Below, piece after piece: positions 34,960 through 45,784 of a DNA stretch of 64,000 bases. How positions within the stretch are numbered: the first letter of the stretch is position 1; each line of letters begins with the position of its first letter. Position numbers and translations under genes: made by a program. Source of the DNA: Hyphodiscus hymeniophilus (taxonomy: Eukaryota; Ascomycota; Leotiomycetes; Helotiales; Hyphodiscaceae); contig VNKQ01000007.1 of assembly GCA_016508695.1 (NCBI GenBank), forward strand, positions 1,550,001 to 1,614,000, in the 5' to 3' direction. Below the pieces are notes generated by a model. It was given only the letters and a program-made list of their open reading frames with translations, did not search any database and was not told the DNA's origin.

Positions 34960-36002
34960 TTTATATTCTCCAATACTCCCACCGGGCGCACGATCTAGCT
35001 CAGGAAACAATAGCTTGGATGAATATGATGCTTTGAAGATCTAAGACAGACGAGGGAAGTAGACACGGGAATCTGGCTTTAGTAGATCTTCGTATGCAAT
35101 TTCAAAAGTTTTCTTCTCATCTCGACCGTGCCTGGGCCCTGGATACGGTATCAAATGCTCGTATCGTCCCAACTGGGCATCCTTGCGGCTGATAAACACG
35201 TGGGTCTTGTATGCTTTGGGTAACGCTTTGCCGATAGTGACGGTTGATTGCTGCAATGAAAGCATGTCTCAAGTCCCTAATCTGATACAAGCGTGCGTCC
35301 TGAAACTTTTCCAGACTGTGGCTCAAGACTCTCATCTATCGACGAAGAACCAGAAGAGACATCTCAACCCAATCTCACGTTTTCTTCTTTCCTGTCTTCC
35401 CCTGCTTTCTTCACTTACACCTTTCGTTGCCTTGAACGCTACGATCGCAGGCGAGTTTTTAAAAACAGCTGGAGGTCTTTTGATCCCACCGGCCTCATCA
35501 TCTCATGATACGATTCAGTAATCGACAAAATAAACATCTCGCCAGCGTCTAACATCACGGTGCCGTCCCATTTACCAAGAAATCCCACAACATTTGGTGT
35601 CTCCACACAGCGCCACCACCGTGCGTGTCTGACGGCTCCAAGGAATCACTTCCCACAGCGAGTCTAAAATCGCTTTGTTTATCTCCCTAGCGGTAAACCG
35701 TACCCATACCGAACTGGCCCCGGCGATCATCAGTCGAAATCGTTGTCATTTGATAGTCTTCTCAGTCCTTGAAGTTGAAAGTAATTTCGGTTCCTTTTAG
35801 CCTCGATCTACCCACAATCTACGACTGCTGGGGTAAACTAAATAAGTCACTATGGCGACCAAGGAGTCTCCGTTCCTCTGAGATTTACGAGTGATAATGC
35901 GGAAGAGCAAAATAAGAAGGTGTTTGCTGGCAAGAAGAGCGGTGTTCTTAAAGCGCAGTTTACATTTATTTGACAATCTAAAAGAGATCCTATCGGCCCA
36001 GC
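34960..36002. other. unresolved region with a possible minus-strand exon
   Basis: The minus-strand ORF at 35041-35265 (74 codons, ending KTFEIAYEDLLKPDSRVYFP) reads like a conserved C-terminal exon and is preceded by a good acceptor (TTCATTGCAG at about 35255). Upstream on the same strand, ATG near 35743 begins MTTISTDDRRGQFGMG before a GTACGG donor, and a frame at about 35460-35630 reads VVGFLGKWDGTVMLDAGEM. I could not join these into one model, and I do not recognise the product. Confidence 0.35.
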
Positions 36003-36458
36003 ATGACACTTAAAGCATCCAACAGCGATCTTGAGGATGTTTCAGAAACCACGGTCATGGCCCATACACCTACAGGTCGGAGCCAGGGCGTTGCCGCTGC
36101 AATGTCCGCACCCAAAGCTTCTGCCATCTCCCTCCAGCGCACTCAACTCCAAGTTGGTATACATAATCTCCTGCATACGTTACGTACTATACATGAAGAC
36201 CCCGAGCTTCAACGACGACTTGATCAAGCGTTCCGGGTTGGCATTGTGAGGGCGTGTGACGATCTTAGGTTTTCGGCAATTATCGGTGATAGGATGCATT
36301 GCGATGGAAAGGTTCGTGGCGTTTCTGAATGGGTATTTGACACGTTGGAGGCAAGATCTTCGCAGGGGGAAAAAGTGTTCAGGAGTTTGAAAGGCTTAAT
36401 GGCCGTGCTGAAGGATGGGGCTCGAGGTGGGGGTGGTAATGAGGTTATGAGAGAGTAA
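36003..36458 (+). CDS. hypothetical protein
   Basis: An intronless ORF of 151 codons. I do not recognise it. The first 45 residues are Ser/Thr/Ala-rich. From residue 46 on there is a helical region (TQLQVGIHNLLHTLRTIHED, then PELQRRLDQAFRVGIVRACD), followed by KVFRSLKGLMAVLKDG and a Gly-rich end. There is no signal peptide, membrane segment or metal motif. Helical content and codon use look protein-like, but the case rests only on an open frame, so it may also be a 3' exon of a longer gene or chance. Confidence 0.4.
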   Translation: MTLKASNSDLEDVSETTVMAHTPTGRSQGVAAAMSAPKASAISLQRTQLQVGIHNLLHTLRTIHEDPELQRRLDQAFRVGIVRACDDLRFSAIIGDRMHCDGKVRGVSEWVFDTLEARSSQGEKVFRSLKGLMAVLKDGARGGGGNEVMRE

Positions 36459-37957
36459 TGTTTTAAAGATAACCTGGGACGGACTACGATCATGGAATTC
36501 GGAGGGAAGCTCATGGCTGTCAAGAGCAGGACCTCCTATGCGGTATGGAAAAATATGGATCCTGCTTCCACAGCAAAACCGGACGAGTTTGTTCGCATCG
36601 ATACGCACGTCCGATCAATTTGGGGGCCTTCATCCCAAGTGAATGAAACCTCGGCGATTCAAGTTTGCTCCCTTGGATCTCGGTTCATAAAAGCCGAGAC
36701 TGCGGTGGTCTGTTACGGGGACATTTGGAAGAGATTGCAGATACTCAATAGAAAGGCCAATGTGGTACAATCAAGAGCTCGGAGTCTTCTTCGCCATCCC
36801 CATGTAACCTCTACCCAGGTGTGCTCTGGAGACTCTTTGGGCTTGCTCTATGGCCGTTTTAGCTTGTGCTCAGTGATGTGAGAATGGAAGGCCAATATAC
36901 GAGCCTTAATCAACGTACGTGATCGATGAAAGTTCTCAAGGTACTACCCTGCTCCTAAGTCAGCCCGTTTGATTCAAGCTTCAGTTCAATTCAGGGGCTG
37001 ACCGCCTTGTGGCACAAGAGATCTCACCTTGCACAAAGAGAGAGGCGCAAGCTCTTCGACCTCGCCTTGCGTTGCCATCGTGATATGTGGTTGAGAATGA
37101 TTCAGTGATAGACTGAACTAGGGACTAGGTTTCTATGAATGGTGTTGCATTCAAAGAAAAGAGAAATTGTCTGACTGGCATCTATATACATTGTCGGTGT
37201 TCACAAGGGTCATCTTCTCACTCCCACCCTGGCTGTCGATTTAGGAATCATTCTTTTCAGCTCTTTTCAGCTCGGAAGCTGACTATTTCAATAATTCCCC
37301 CTGCCGCATCTATAGGCACGAAAGATGCGTCGGATAAACTTAAACATGGTTACAATTTCCCGGCCACCAATGAAATCTTCCATTGTAGTCATCCTGCTTC
37401 AATTGGCCCATCCTTGAGTCCTTGACCATGGCATACGTGATAAATAGGTAAGAGACAGATCCAAGTTCCAACAGCTGAGGGAGTGAGCACGGGATCACTG
37501 AGTGGGCTATGATTGTAATATTTCGTGATTGCAGAGAATAGCTCGTTTGTCTAGCTTGGAAGTGTATGATAGTATCCAAGTAGTGTGGATAACGTTGCGG
37601 GAAATTACAGTTCAAATACTTTTGCAACGAATGCACAAGTCCAACTAGTTGGTTAGTTTGCGTGATATAATCCTGCAAAGCCCAGTTGTGTTCCATGTAT
37701 CCTTTATGTTTCCTATGTTCTCTGGCAATTCCTGTGTCCTAGGTGCAATCCGTCCAACTCTAGCTAGTAAATGCCTATCCGGTCCAATGGAACGGCCACG
37801 TATTCGGGTATCTTAATAGCGCAAATCTTCCCAAACTCCATAAATTTGGTAAAATCCGTATAAGCAACCATTTGCATAAACCCCAACCATGATGCATTGA
37901 GTCATCTACGTTCTTGAAGACTCCTCCACCACAGGAACCGTGTTATGCCTCGTCCGC
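36459..37957. other. intergenic, no supported gene
   Basis: A plus-strand ORF at 36492-36881 (129 codons) has no recognisable domain. The rest shows nothing I can support. Confidence 0.45.
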
Positions 37958-40525
37958 TCAGTCGTCATCCTCCATGTCATAACCATCATCTGATCGCTGT
38001 TCGTCAAGATCGTTGAAGGCGGTATCACCAATATCCTCTCCGAAATCATCTTCATCGCCGTCAGGGAATCCTTCGTCTTCAACCTCGTCAACACCACGAT
38101 TGCGATTACCGATCTTCCACGAATCTTCCTCTTCAGGGTCTTGTTGTGATTGGCGAACTTGGCGAACTGGCTGGTCATCGGGGCGCACATAATCATCGTC
38201 ATCATCGCCGTCATCGCTGCCAATATCGGGATCTACTTTAGCTGGAGGAGAAGAACGAGTCCCAGAAGTGCCTGGGGCATGAGTAGCCTTGGAGGTAGAG
38301 CTCTCATCCTGTGGAGAGTGTTCGTCAAGATCGCTGTCCTGGTCATTGATAGCAAATGGAGACTCAGGCACAGAAGACCCAGCACGCGAGGTGACTCTGC
38401 TTGTGGCTGCGCTGCCTAAAGCACCACCACCAGGCCCATCCATATCTTCAAAAATACTTGTGATGTTGGCATAATTGATCTTCTTCGACAAGGCACGCTT
38501 CTGCATAACACTAATAGCCGCCTCGCCAGCTGAAGAAGCGGGGCTGGTTTGAAACTCTCCGATTCGTACTGCCTTCTTACGGTTACGAGTTCTCTTAGGA
38601 GGGCCATTTTCCGCCAAGCGCTTGTTGTATTCTTTGATCTGTTGTTTTCGAAGCCAAGTCTTGTTCTCGTTGACCCACACTTTCTCCTTCTTCTCAATAT
38701 CCGCAGCGCTTAACAGACAGTTCTGCACTTCGGGGTCATTGGCAAACTCGTCCTCTAAGATGGTTTGGCTATCGCTAATTTCCTTTCGCGGATTAGCTTT
38801 TTCAAAATCGGCGATGTGTCTCCTAGAGCGCTTTTCAGCTATAGAAAAGAGCGCAGCATGATGCTTGGTGTTGGGGTCGAACACCAGCTGGGAGAGCTTG
38901 GGATCTGAAATCAGATCTAGGATGTCTTTCTGGATTCTCTCTTCGTCTTCTGCCCATGCTGGAGGAATGATGAAGTCCGAGTCTTTAGGAGCACGAGGCC
39001 GACCGCGTTTTGGTACTGAGATGGAGGTGCTTGCGGGACTGCTGACATTGTCTCCATCATCTTCATCATCAGGAGTTTCGGCATCACCGAACTGCTGGAC
39101 GAGCTTTGCCAAACTCTCGTTTGTGGGATTTTCCGCCGTCTCATCAACGAGATCATCAAACTTCGATTGTGGTTGAGTGACGCTGGGTGGCTGTGTCGGA
39201 ACTGGTTGCGCAGGAATAGCGAAACCGTCGGCATCGAAGCGGGCCTCAACTGTGGGAAGTGCCTCATCTGGACTAGGCGTAGCTGTCTTCTGGCGCTTGT
39301 TTGAGCCGGCTTCATCCCCCTGCGATCCAACTTCATCGCCTTCTTCTAGAAGTTGGCCTTGGCGCTTTCGTTTTCTTGTTTTCTTGTTCTTGATGAATTC
39401 CTCCTGCTTCTGATAGAATGAAGGTGGATCATGGGCCGATTCCAAGAATTCGGTGTGAAGGAACTCATCAACAGTAAGGTTGGCGCTAGCAGTTAACTTG
39501 AATTCCTCCATGCGCTTTTGAATTGTGGCTGTTGTGACCTTAACGATGTAGACAACTTCAGTAACTGTTCTGCGGAAGTTGAACATGCGAGCAGCAAGAA
39601 TGAGGCAAGCCCCGCAAACACCAGAGGGTCTTCTACCAACAACCATCCAATCCTGGTTCATTCGTCTGCTTAGGCGTATTGCAGCGTCAGCCACTTCGCT
39701 GGTCTTGTCACCGAACTCGAGCTTTAACGCAAATCGATACATCAAGTCCTCAGGCAACATTGGCACTATGCCGGCTCCGATTGTGACCGTTCTGTGCAAA
39801 ACCTTAAAAGTGTGACCAAGTTTGAATACATTGACCTGCGAAGAATCAGTAGTACACAAGGGTAGGGAATTTGAGTAATTACCTGGAGCCGGTCCGCAAA
39901 ATCGATTAGCATAACGTTGCAAGGCTTTTCGCTGCGACAAGCAGTGTACAAGCAGACCGCAGCAACCATGTCAATACGACGACCTTGGATGAAGTTTCTA
40001 TCGGCAGCGAGTTTGAAAAGTTGAAGACCTTGTGTGACGATGCTATCTCGGATGTCAAACTGCGTCGCAAATCCATCCATGTGTTGCTTTCCTGCAGTAT
40101 CGTTAGTCATGTACTCTTAGACTGTGGGTAGACGATTCGAACCCACCCTCTCTCTGAGTTGCTAGTCGACTCTCGCCAACAGTAGCAATACCGCCAGCTC
40201 TGAAGCCTGGACCCATACTTCGGGCAGCACCTTGATTCTCTCCAACGTAGGAACCCTGGAGAACAGCTTGGCCGTTGCTAGTCTCACCAAAGGAGACTTC
40301 TGAAACGATGTTACTGTCATTGACGATGGTACCGCAATTAGTACAAGTGCCTTCCTCATTGATATTTGGGGCATTGCATTCGACATTAGGACATGCACGC
40401 TTAGCTGGGCGGGAAGTATTGCCAGTCGGCTTGCGAAGAGACGCAGGGCCTCGAATCTCTCGTTGATTTCGAATTGGATTGGGAGCTCGAGCAGCGCTTT
40501 TGGTGTTTTTGGGTTGCGGAGCCAT
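37958..40525 (-). CDS. BRF1: TFIIIB subunit Brf1 (RNA polymerase III initiation factor)
   Basis: Exons 40147-40525, 39883-40091 and 37958-39835 with introns of 55 and 47 nt give 821 residues. In order: an N-terminal zinc ribbon (CPNVECNAPNINEEGTCTNC), the two cyclin-like TFIIB repeats (GRRIDMVAAVCLYTACRSEK and RPSGVCGACLILAARMFNFR), and, far downstream, the Brf1 homology block QKRALSKKINYANITSIFED that binds TBP. The C-terminus is very acidic (GSDDGDDDDDYV...YDMEDDD). Brf1 bridges TFIIIC and Pol III at tRNA and 5S genes in the nucleus. The start at MAPQPKNTKS is chosen over an upstream Met 18 codons before it, because homologous proteins begin shortly before the zinc ribbon. Length is somewhat long for the family because of the low-complexity middle. 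Confidence 0.93.
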
Positions 40526-41427
40526 TGTTGCGGTTGTGGCGATGAAAGTGATGAAAGCGATATGATGACTCCTCAACAATCTGCTACCCCGCTACAGGAC
40601 CCCTCGATAGCGAACTTCTCTGGGGAACGAGCTGAGTATCGTCGTAGCAATTGTAAAGTTGGCAGACGGGTATGCGCAACTTACAGACAGTCACGGGTGA
40701 GGTTGTGGTTGTAGTCGGCTGAGAGGAAGGCTGGGTTCGGGTGGAGTATGGTGTTGCGATCTGAGATTTCGAAGTGGGGTCGTATTTAGGTTGCCGGCTG
40801 GTGCAGTTGGCCTTCCTTCGAAAGTGAACTGCGGTATTTTTTTGGTCTTGTGTTTTCGGTGCTAAAATAGGGTAGGCGCGAACTTTACTCCCATCAAATC
40901 ATGGCAGTGTGGTTCATTTTGATTTACAGTCATTTTGTCAAGATAGACTCGACTCATTGTTTCACTCGAAAATTCTTCTTGAAGTGCTTCATGAGGGGCA
41001 ATCCATTTGTCACTTTCAAAAAATCCAAAGACTCGAAGCGGCTCCCAATGGCAAGAACATGACACGTGACCATGATCAAAAACTCGAAAATGCAGAATCT
41101 ACCGTACCTATATACTGGAACGCAAAGGAGCACTTCTTTATCCAGGTTGGTCTTTCTTGTTCTGACAATACTTTCTTCTTTGAAACTTATTCCTCGACGT
41201 CGTTCCATCTCAAAATCAATATGAATATGGAAGCAGTGAACCCTGCATGAATGAAGCTAATTAAAAGCGGTCACGAATGGCAGATCAAGAAAAACTGTCT
41301 CCGCCGTTGCAACACTTTTGTTGACCGTCTTTCCCTGCGCACTAGCAAATCAGAAGATTCTCACCTCGAATCTGTCACTCTTGTCATCTCCAGTTGCTCT
41401 TCGTCATCCTAGAGATCACGTTGTATC
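40526..41427. promoter_or_regulatory. divergent intergenic region between BRF1 and PRMT1 genes
   Basis: About 900 bp separate the two divergently transcribed genes, so both promoters must be here. I see no clear TATA box and no coding sequence I can support. An ORF pair at 40862-41250 on both strands is unconvincing. Confidence 0.45.
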
Positions 41428-42700
41428 ATGGCAGACGATAAGATGAAGGGAATGGAGCATTCCGAAGTCCATTACTTCAACAGGTTTGTTTCTCTTCATA
41501 GTTTTACGAGGCTGAATAATTACTGACTTCCAATAGCTACAATCACCATGGTATGCAATGATGCTTTACAGATTGAAAATTCTCTGCTAATGTAACATGC
41601 AAGGTATTCATGAAGAAATGTTGGTGTGTACCTGCAGCAATGCATCCTATCTTCCAAAAGGCGGCATGCTGACACAGCATAGAAAGATGAGGTGCGAACC
41701 AGATCATACATGAATGCCATCGTACAAAATAAGCACCTTTTCAAAGATAAGATTGTTCTCGATGTCGGTTGTGGTACCTCCATCCTGTCTATGTTTGTCT
41801 ACCCTCCTATGCACCATCTGGACCAACACTAATTGATCAGGTTCGCTGTCAAAGCAGGAGCCAAGCACGTTATTGGAGTCGATATGTCCACAATCATTGA
41901 AAAGGCACGCGAGATCGTCGAGGTCAACGGAATGTCGGATAAGATCACACTTCTACAAGGCAAGATGGAGGAGGTTGAATTGCCGTTTCCCAAGGTCGAT
42001 ATCATAATCTCGGAGTGGATGGGTTATTTCTTGCTCTACGAGTCCATGTTGGATACTGTGTTGTACGCACGAGACAAATACCTTGCACCGAATGGTTTGA
42101 TCTTTCCTGATAAGGCTACCATCTTCATGGCTGGTATTGAGGACGGCGAATATAAGGATGAGAAGATTGGATGTAAGTTCCCCTACCCCTCAACATCCCG
42201 AATGATGCCTGATCGGATTAGTCTGGGATAATGTCTATGGATTCGACTATTCGCCCCTGAAGCACACCGCCCTCACCGAGCCGCTTGTTGATACTGTTGA
42301 GATCAAAGCCGTTGTAACTGACCCCACCTCCGTCCTCACTCTTGACCTTTACACTTGCACAACTGCAGACCTCGCCTTTTCCTCTCCTTTTGTTCTCGAC
42401 TGCCGACGCGATGACTTTGTCCATGCACTTATCGCATGGTTCGACATCGACTTCACCGCATGCCATAAGCCCATCCGCTTCTCGACCGGCCCACACACAA
42501 AATACACACATTGGAAGCAAACCGTTTTCTATCTGAGAGAAGTTTTGACTGTTCAACAAGGCGAACAAATTCGCGGTGTATTGGAGAACAAGCCAAATGA
42601 CAAGAACAAGCGTGATTTGGATGTAAAGATATCTTACCAACTTGCGACGGACGACCCGACAAGACAGGCGGAGGGATCATGCGAGTACAAGATGTGTTAG
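41428..42700 (+). CDS. HMT1: type I protein arginine methyltransferase (PRMT1/Hmt1)
   Basis: Six exons, 41428-41483, 41537-41550, 41604-41623, 41683-41792, 41841-42172 and 42222-42700, join to 336 residues. The tiny second and third exons (14 and 20 nt) are needed to build HYFNSYNHHGIHEEMLKDEV, then RTRSY, the PRMT1 N-terminal helix. Then come motif I VLDVGCGTSILSMFAVKAGA, the double-E loop with both Glu residues (SEWMGYFLLYESMLD), and the THW loop (KYTHWKQTVFYL). The enzyme makes asymmetric dimethylarginine on histones and RNA-binding proteins in nucleus and cytoplasm. Odd point: motif I reads GCGTS where PRMT1 proteins normally have GCGTG, in the SAM-binding loop. Length fits the family. 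Confidence 0.93.
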
Positions 42701-43221
42701 TTACGCTGGTACAGTGGAGGTTGAGTGGGTCAAAGGGCATCTTCGCGGCTGTGAGCGCAGACCCTTGGTTTCTTTGATGTGTAGATGACGAGCTTTTCTG
42801 GGGAAATGGATACCTTTGGCGTTCAATGGAGGAACACAAACCTGTGCTTTGGCATAGCGAGGATAGCAAGCTTCTTCGGCATTTCTGAACGAATGGCATG
42901 ATTTAAGATGACCCAGCCAAATGAGGTGGATTTTTGAGGAATGAAACATTGCCATCTTGACAAATTCTTTGCATGCTCCCAGTTATCGGCCGTTCAGGAG
43001 AGGTCCTGCTTGAAGTAAGGAAAAATTGGCTCTAAAAGTCGAGGTCTATGGGATCGGCCCGTGTTCGTTTCATTTGTCACCTGATCTTAGCTCTTTCTTC
43101 GAGTGATGATGTCAACAGCTTGATATGCACTGACGCGTTGATGTTGAGAAGCAAAATAAAGTAAACTCTTCAATATGGACTCATCCTTTTAAAAATCCTT
43201 TCAATCAATCTCCAACACTAC
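42701..43221. other. intergenic
   Basis: The 3' flank of PRMT1 and the promoter of the next gene. No supported ORF. Confidence 0.5.
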
Positions 43222-44129
43222 ATGCGTTCTCTAACTCTTTTCCAATCAACCCTCAGAACTGCCAGTTCTAGACTCATCCCAAGAAGCAAAATGTCAACTT
43301 CCACAGGTTTCCCGTCGTCTGCGGCTCTCGGTATCGAGAACACAAACATTATTACAACTCCAGGTATCACGCTGGATGATAAGCAGAAAGTGATTGTGGG
43401 AAGTGTGTTAGATGTAAGTCATACTCCTCATTTCTTGTCCAAATTATATGTACAGATGACCTAATGGCTCATGAGATAGCTATTTGCTGGAAAGCCAACC
43501 CTGCAGAAACTTCAACTTTGGGCTGTGAGTTGCTATTGCTAGTTCTGAAATTCCGTCACCCAACTTGACGCCCACACATGATCTATCCCCCTTCGTCGAA
43601 ACCATAACGACTAGCAGCGATGAAGATAGTTTCTCCAAGAAACTCAATACTAACACAGCTAGGATGATGCCACATTTGCGGACCCAATCACAAAAGCTCA
43701 AGGTCGCAAGCAATATCAAGCTCAGTGGTACGGGCTCGTCGCTGCCTTCTCCTCGATCACCCCACACTCCCACTCCGTTACCAGCGCAGGAAATCCAATC
43801 ACTATGGATCTGAAGACTACCTATAAAGTCAAGGGCCTGGGAACGGAGAAGACTATTGAAAGCGTGATCAAGATCACTACTGATGCCTCTGGAGAGAAGA
43901 TTACGAGCGTGGAGGATCGCTGGAATGGGAATATCCCCGAGGGGCCTGTTACTACGGTATGAACCTCTTCTTAATGATGTGAATTATGGGATTGAGCGGG
44001 ATCGGGCAACTAAGTTCGATTGGCTAATGATATGGTGAATAGGCATTCAGGAACTTGAATTCTGTTGTTGTTCCAGCCTTTGTTGGGGTTCCAAAGAATG
44101 ACGAGGATGATGCAAAGAAAACCTTATGA
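43222..44129 (+). CDS. NTF2/SnoaL-like domain protein, possibly mitochondrial
   Basis: Exons 43222-43413, 43480-43524, 43663-43956 and 44043-44129, all joined at phase 0, give 205 residues. The first 23 residues (MRSLTLFQSTLRTASSRLIP) are rich in Arg, Ser and Thr with no acidic residue, as in mitochondrial presequences. A second in-frame Met (MSTSTGFPSS, 43291) would give a form without it. The body matches the cone-shaped NTF2-like fold: KVIVGSVLDLFAGKPTLQKL, LWADDATFADPITKAQGR with the typical FxDP, then QYQAQWYGLVAAFSSITPHS and long strands MDLKTTYKVKGLGTEKTIES. The ligand or reaction is unknown. The 138-nt second intron contains another open frame, which is a shadow. Confidence 0.82.
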
Positions 44130-45784
44130 GTATAGAAACTCGTCAAGGATACCTAAGTCGTAATAAAAACTGAGCATTACTGTAATGTATGAACTCTGAC
44201 TATCTACTAGTCATATGTCTTATCTGTCTTTGATTTTAGCGTACTCTGAAGCAGAATACTGCAAGGTTTAGGGTTTACCAAATAGCTGAAAACCAAAAAC
44301 TAAGCAAGTGTCCTATTGTCCAATCCTGTATGTAACCTCAACATTATGCACACGATGAGGATATATGAGAATATTCCCTTGTAGTTGACTATACATGTGC
44401 ATCAATAGACTAGTTGCTGCTAATCTTATATAGACCACAACTTCATGACTTTGCTTGCAATATTCTCTCAGGCCATTGCTCCCTATGCTATTATCTCCTG
44501 GTCATATGGATGTGAGTGCAGTTATCGAGAATACCGGAGGTCTGCTACGTTTTATCATTGTGGGGTACCTTTTATTCCTCAAGTGAGCGGTGCAACTATG
44601 GCAGTATGCTGGTGATTTTCACAACGAGTTTCTCGTTTAGACTATGGTCGACATTTGTTGGTCTCGACAACGATAGAGCAGCTCAACAACGACAGGGTAG
44701 CTTGACAACATGAGGCTGTGTCGACAGCTTTGTTTGATCATTTCTAAGTGCAGTAAATAACAATTATGAAATCCTACGTAGCTACTGCCAAGTATGTCTT
44801 GGTGAAAGGTATACTTACAATGATAATTCTGCTCAGTCACTATCGGCACGGTAGCTTTCACTTGTCTTGTTTATTTCCGGAGGTTCTGACGATGTGGTAA
44901 GAGAATATGGAAAACTCGCTATTAGCTCAAAAAATTGGTGACCCGTGGCATGAGCTTGTTCAGGGAAGTAGAGGTGGTCTGAAATTCTGAGCTGATATCC
45001 GTGGTACTCCGTGACTTTACGAGGTTGAGAAAGCTCAGTGGCATAGTTTTGGTCAAAGATTTGAGGTGGTCTCTATTGAACCGGCAATGGATGCTACTAC
45101 GTAAAGCACCTCAGAGGCAGCTTCTTAGAAATCTGGACGTGTAAATTTTCTCGCATCATCCTCTGGCTCCGCCCACATGTATGCTGTGTTTTTAAGAAGG
45201 TGCAAAGGAAGAGCTGTTGAAGTCAACCACCTTACACTTGATTCTTGATATCTTGCGTTTTGAAGTTCGCAGGAGATGACAACGCACATGTCTTCAGCAA
45301 TCAAATACTCTTGCAAAGAAGGCCACAGATACTAGACTCCCGTGCTGGAGGATCTTTTTTTTTTGAATTTCTCGGACCTAGAACTTGTATAATATGTCAC
45401 AAGCTTCCTCAGGTGAACTAGAATGATGCGCCACCACATGAAGTTTGTCGCAAAGCTCGGGCAGCCCTCTGAACGAATCCTACCATCTACGTCGGTATGT
45501 TTTGGAGTGTTTGGCCCGAGTATTGCTTCAAAATACCTTGGTATTTAGCCCCCCTCCTGAACGCCGAAGGTCTCAGCCACACTGCTCAAGCCACCCCGTC
45601 CCCAACTCCGAAATTAGATGCATGAACTCTCTTGGAACGTCCATACTATTTAATCGTGCCGAATCTTACGTACAACAGAGACCTGAACTTTCCATTCTCG
45701 AGCATTGTACACGCAAAGTCTACCTTGCCATATTCAAGCAATTGATCCCACTACCAAGAAGCCTGACCCTGCCACTACGCCGCA
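44130..45784. other. 1.65-kb region with no supported gene
   Basis: AT-rich and repeat-free as far as I can see. A plus-strand ORF at 45445-45915 overlaps the start of the next gene in another frame and has no domain; it is probably chance. Confidence 0.45.

Noticed and set aside
37958..39940. Several long plus-strand ORFs opposite BRF1
   Set aside because: They are shadows of the acidic and Ser-rich coding sequence of BRF1 and have no domain.
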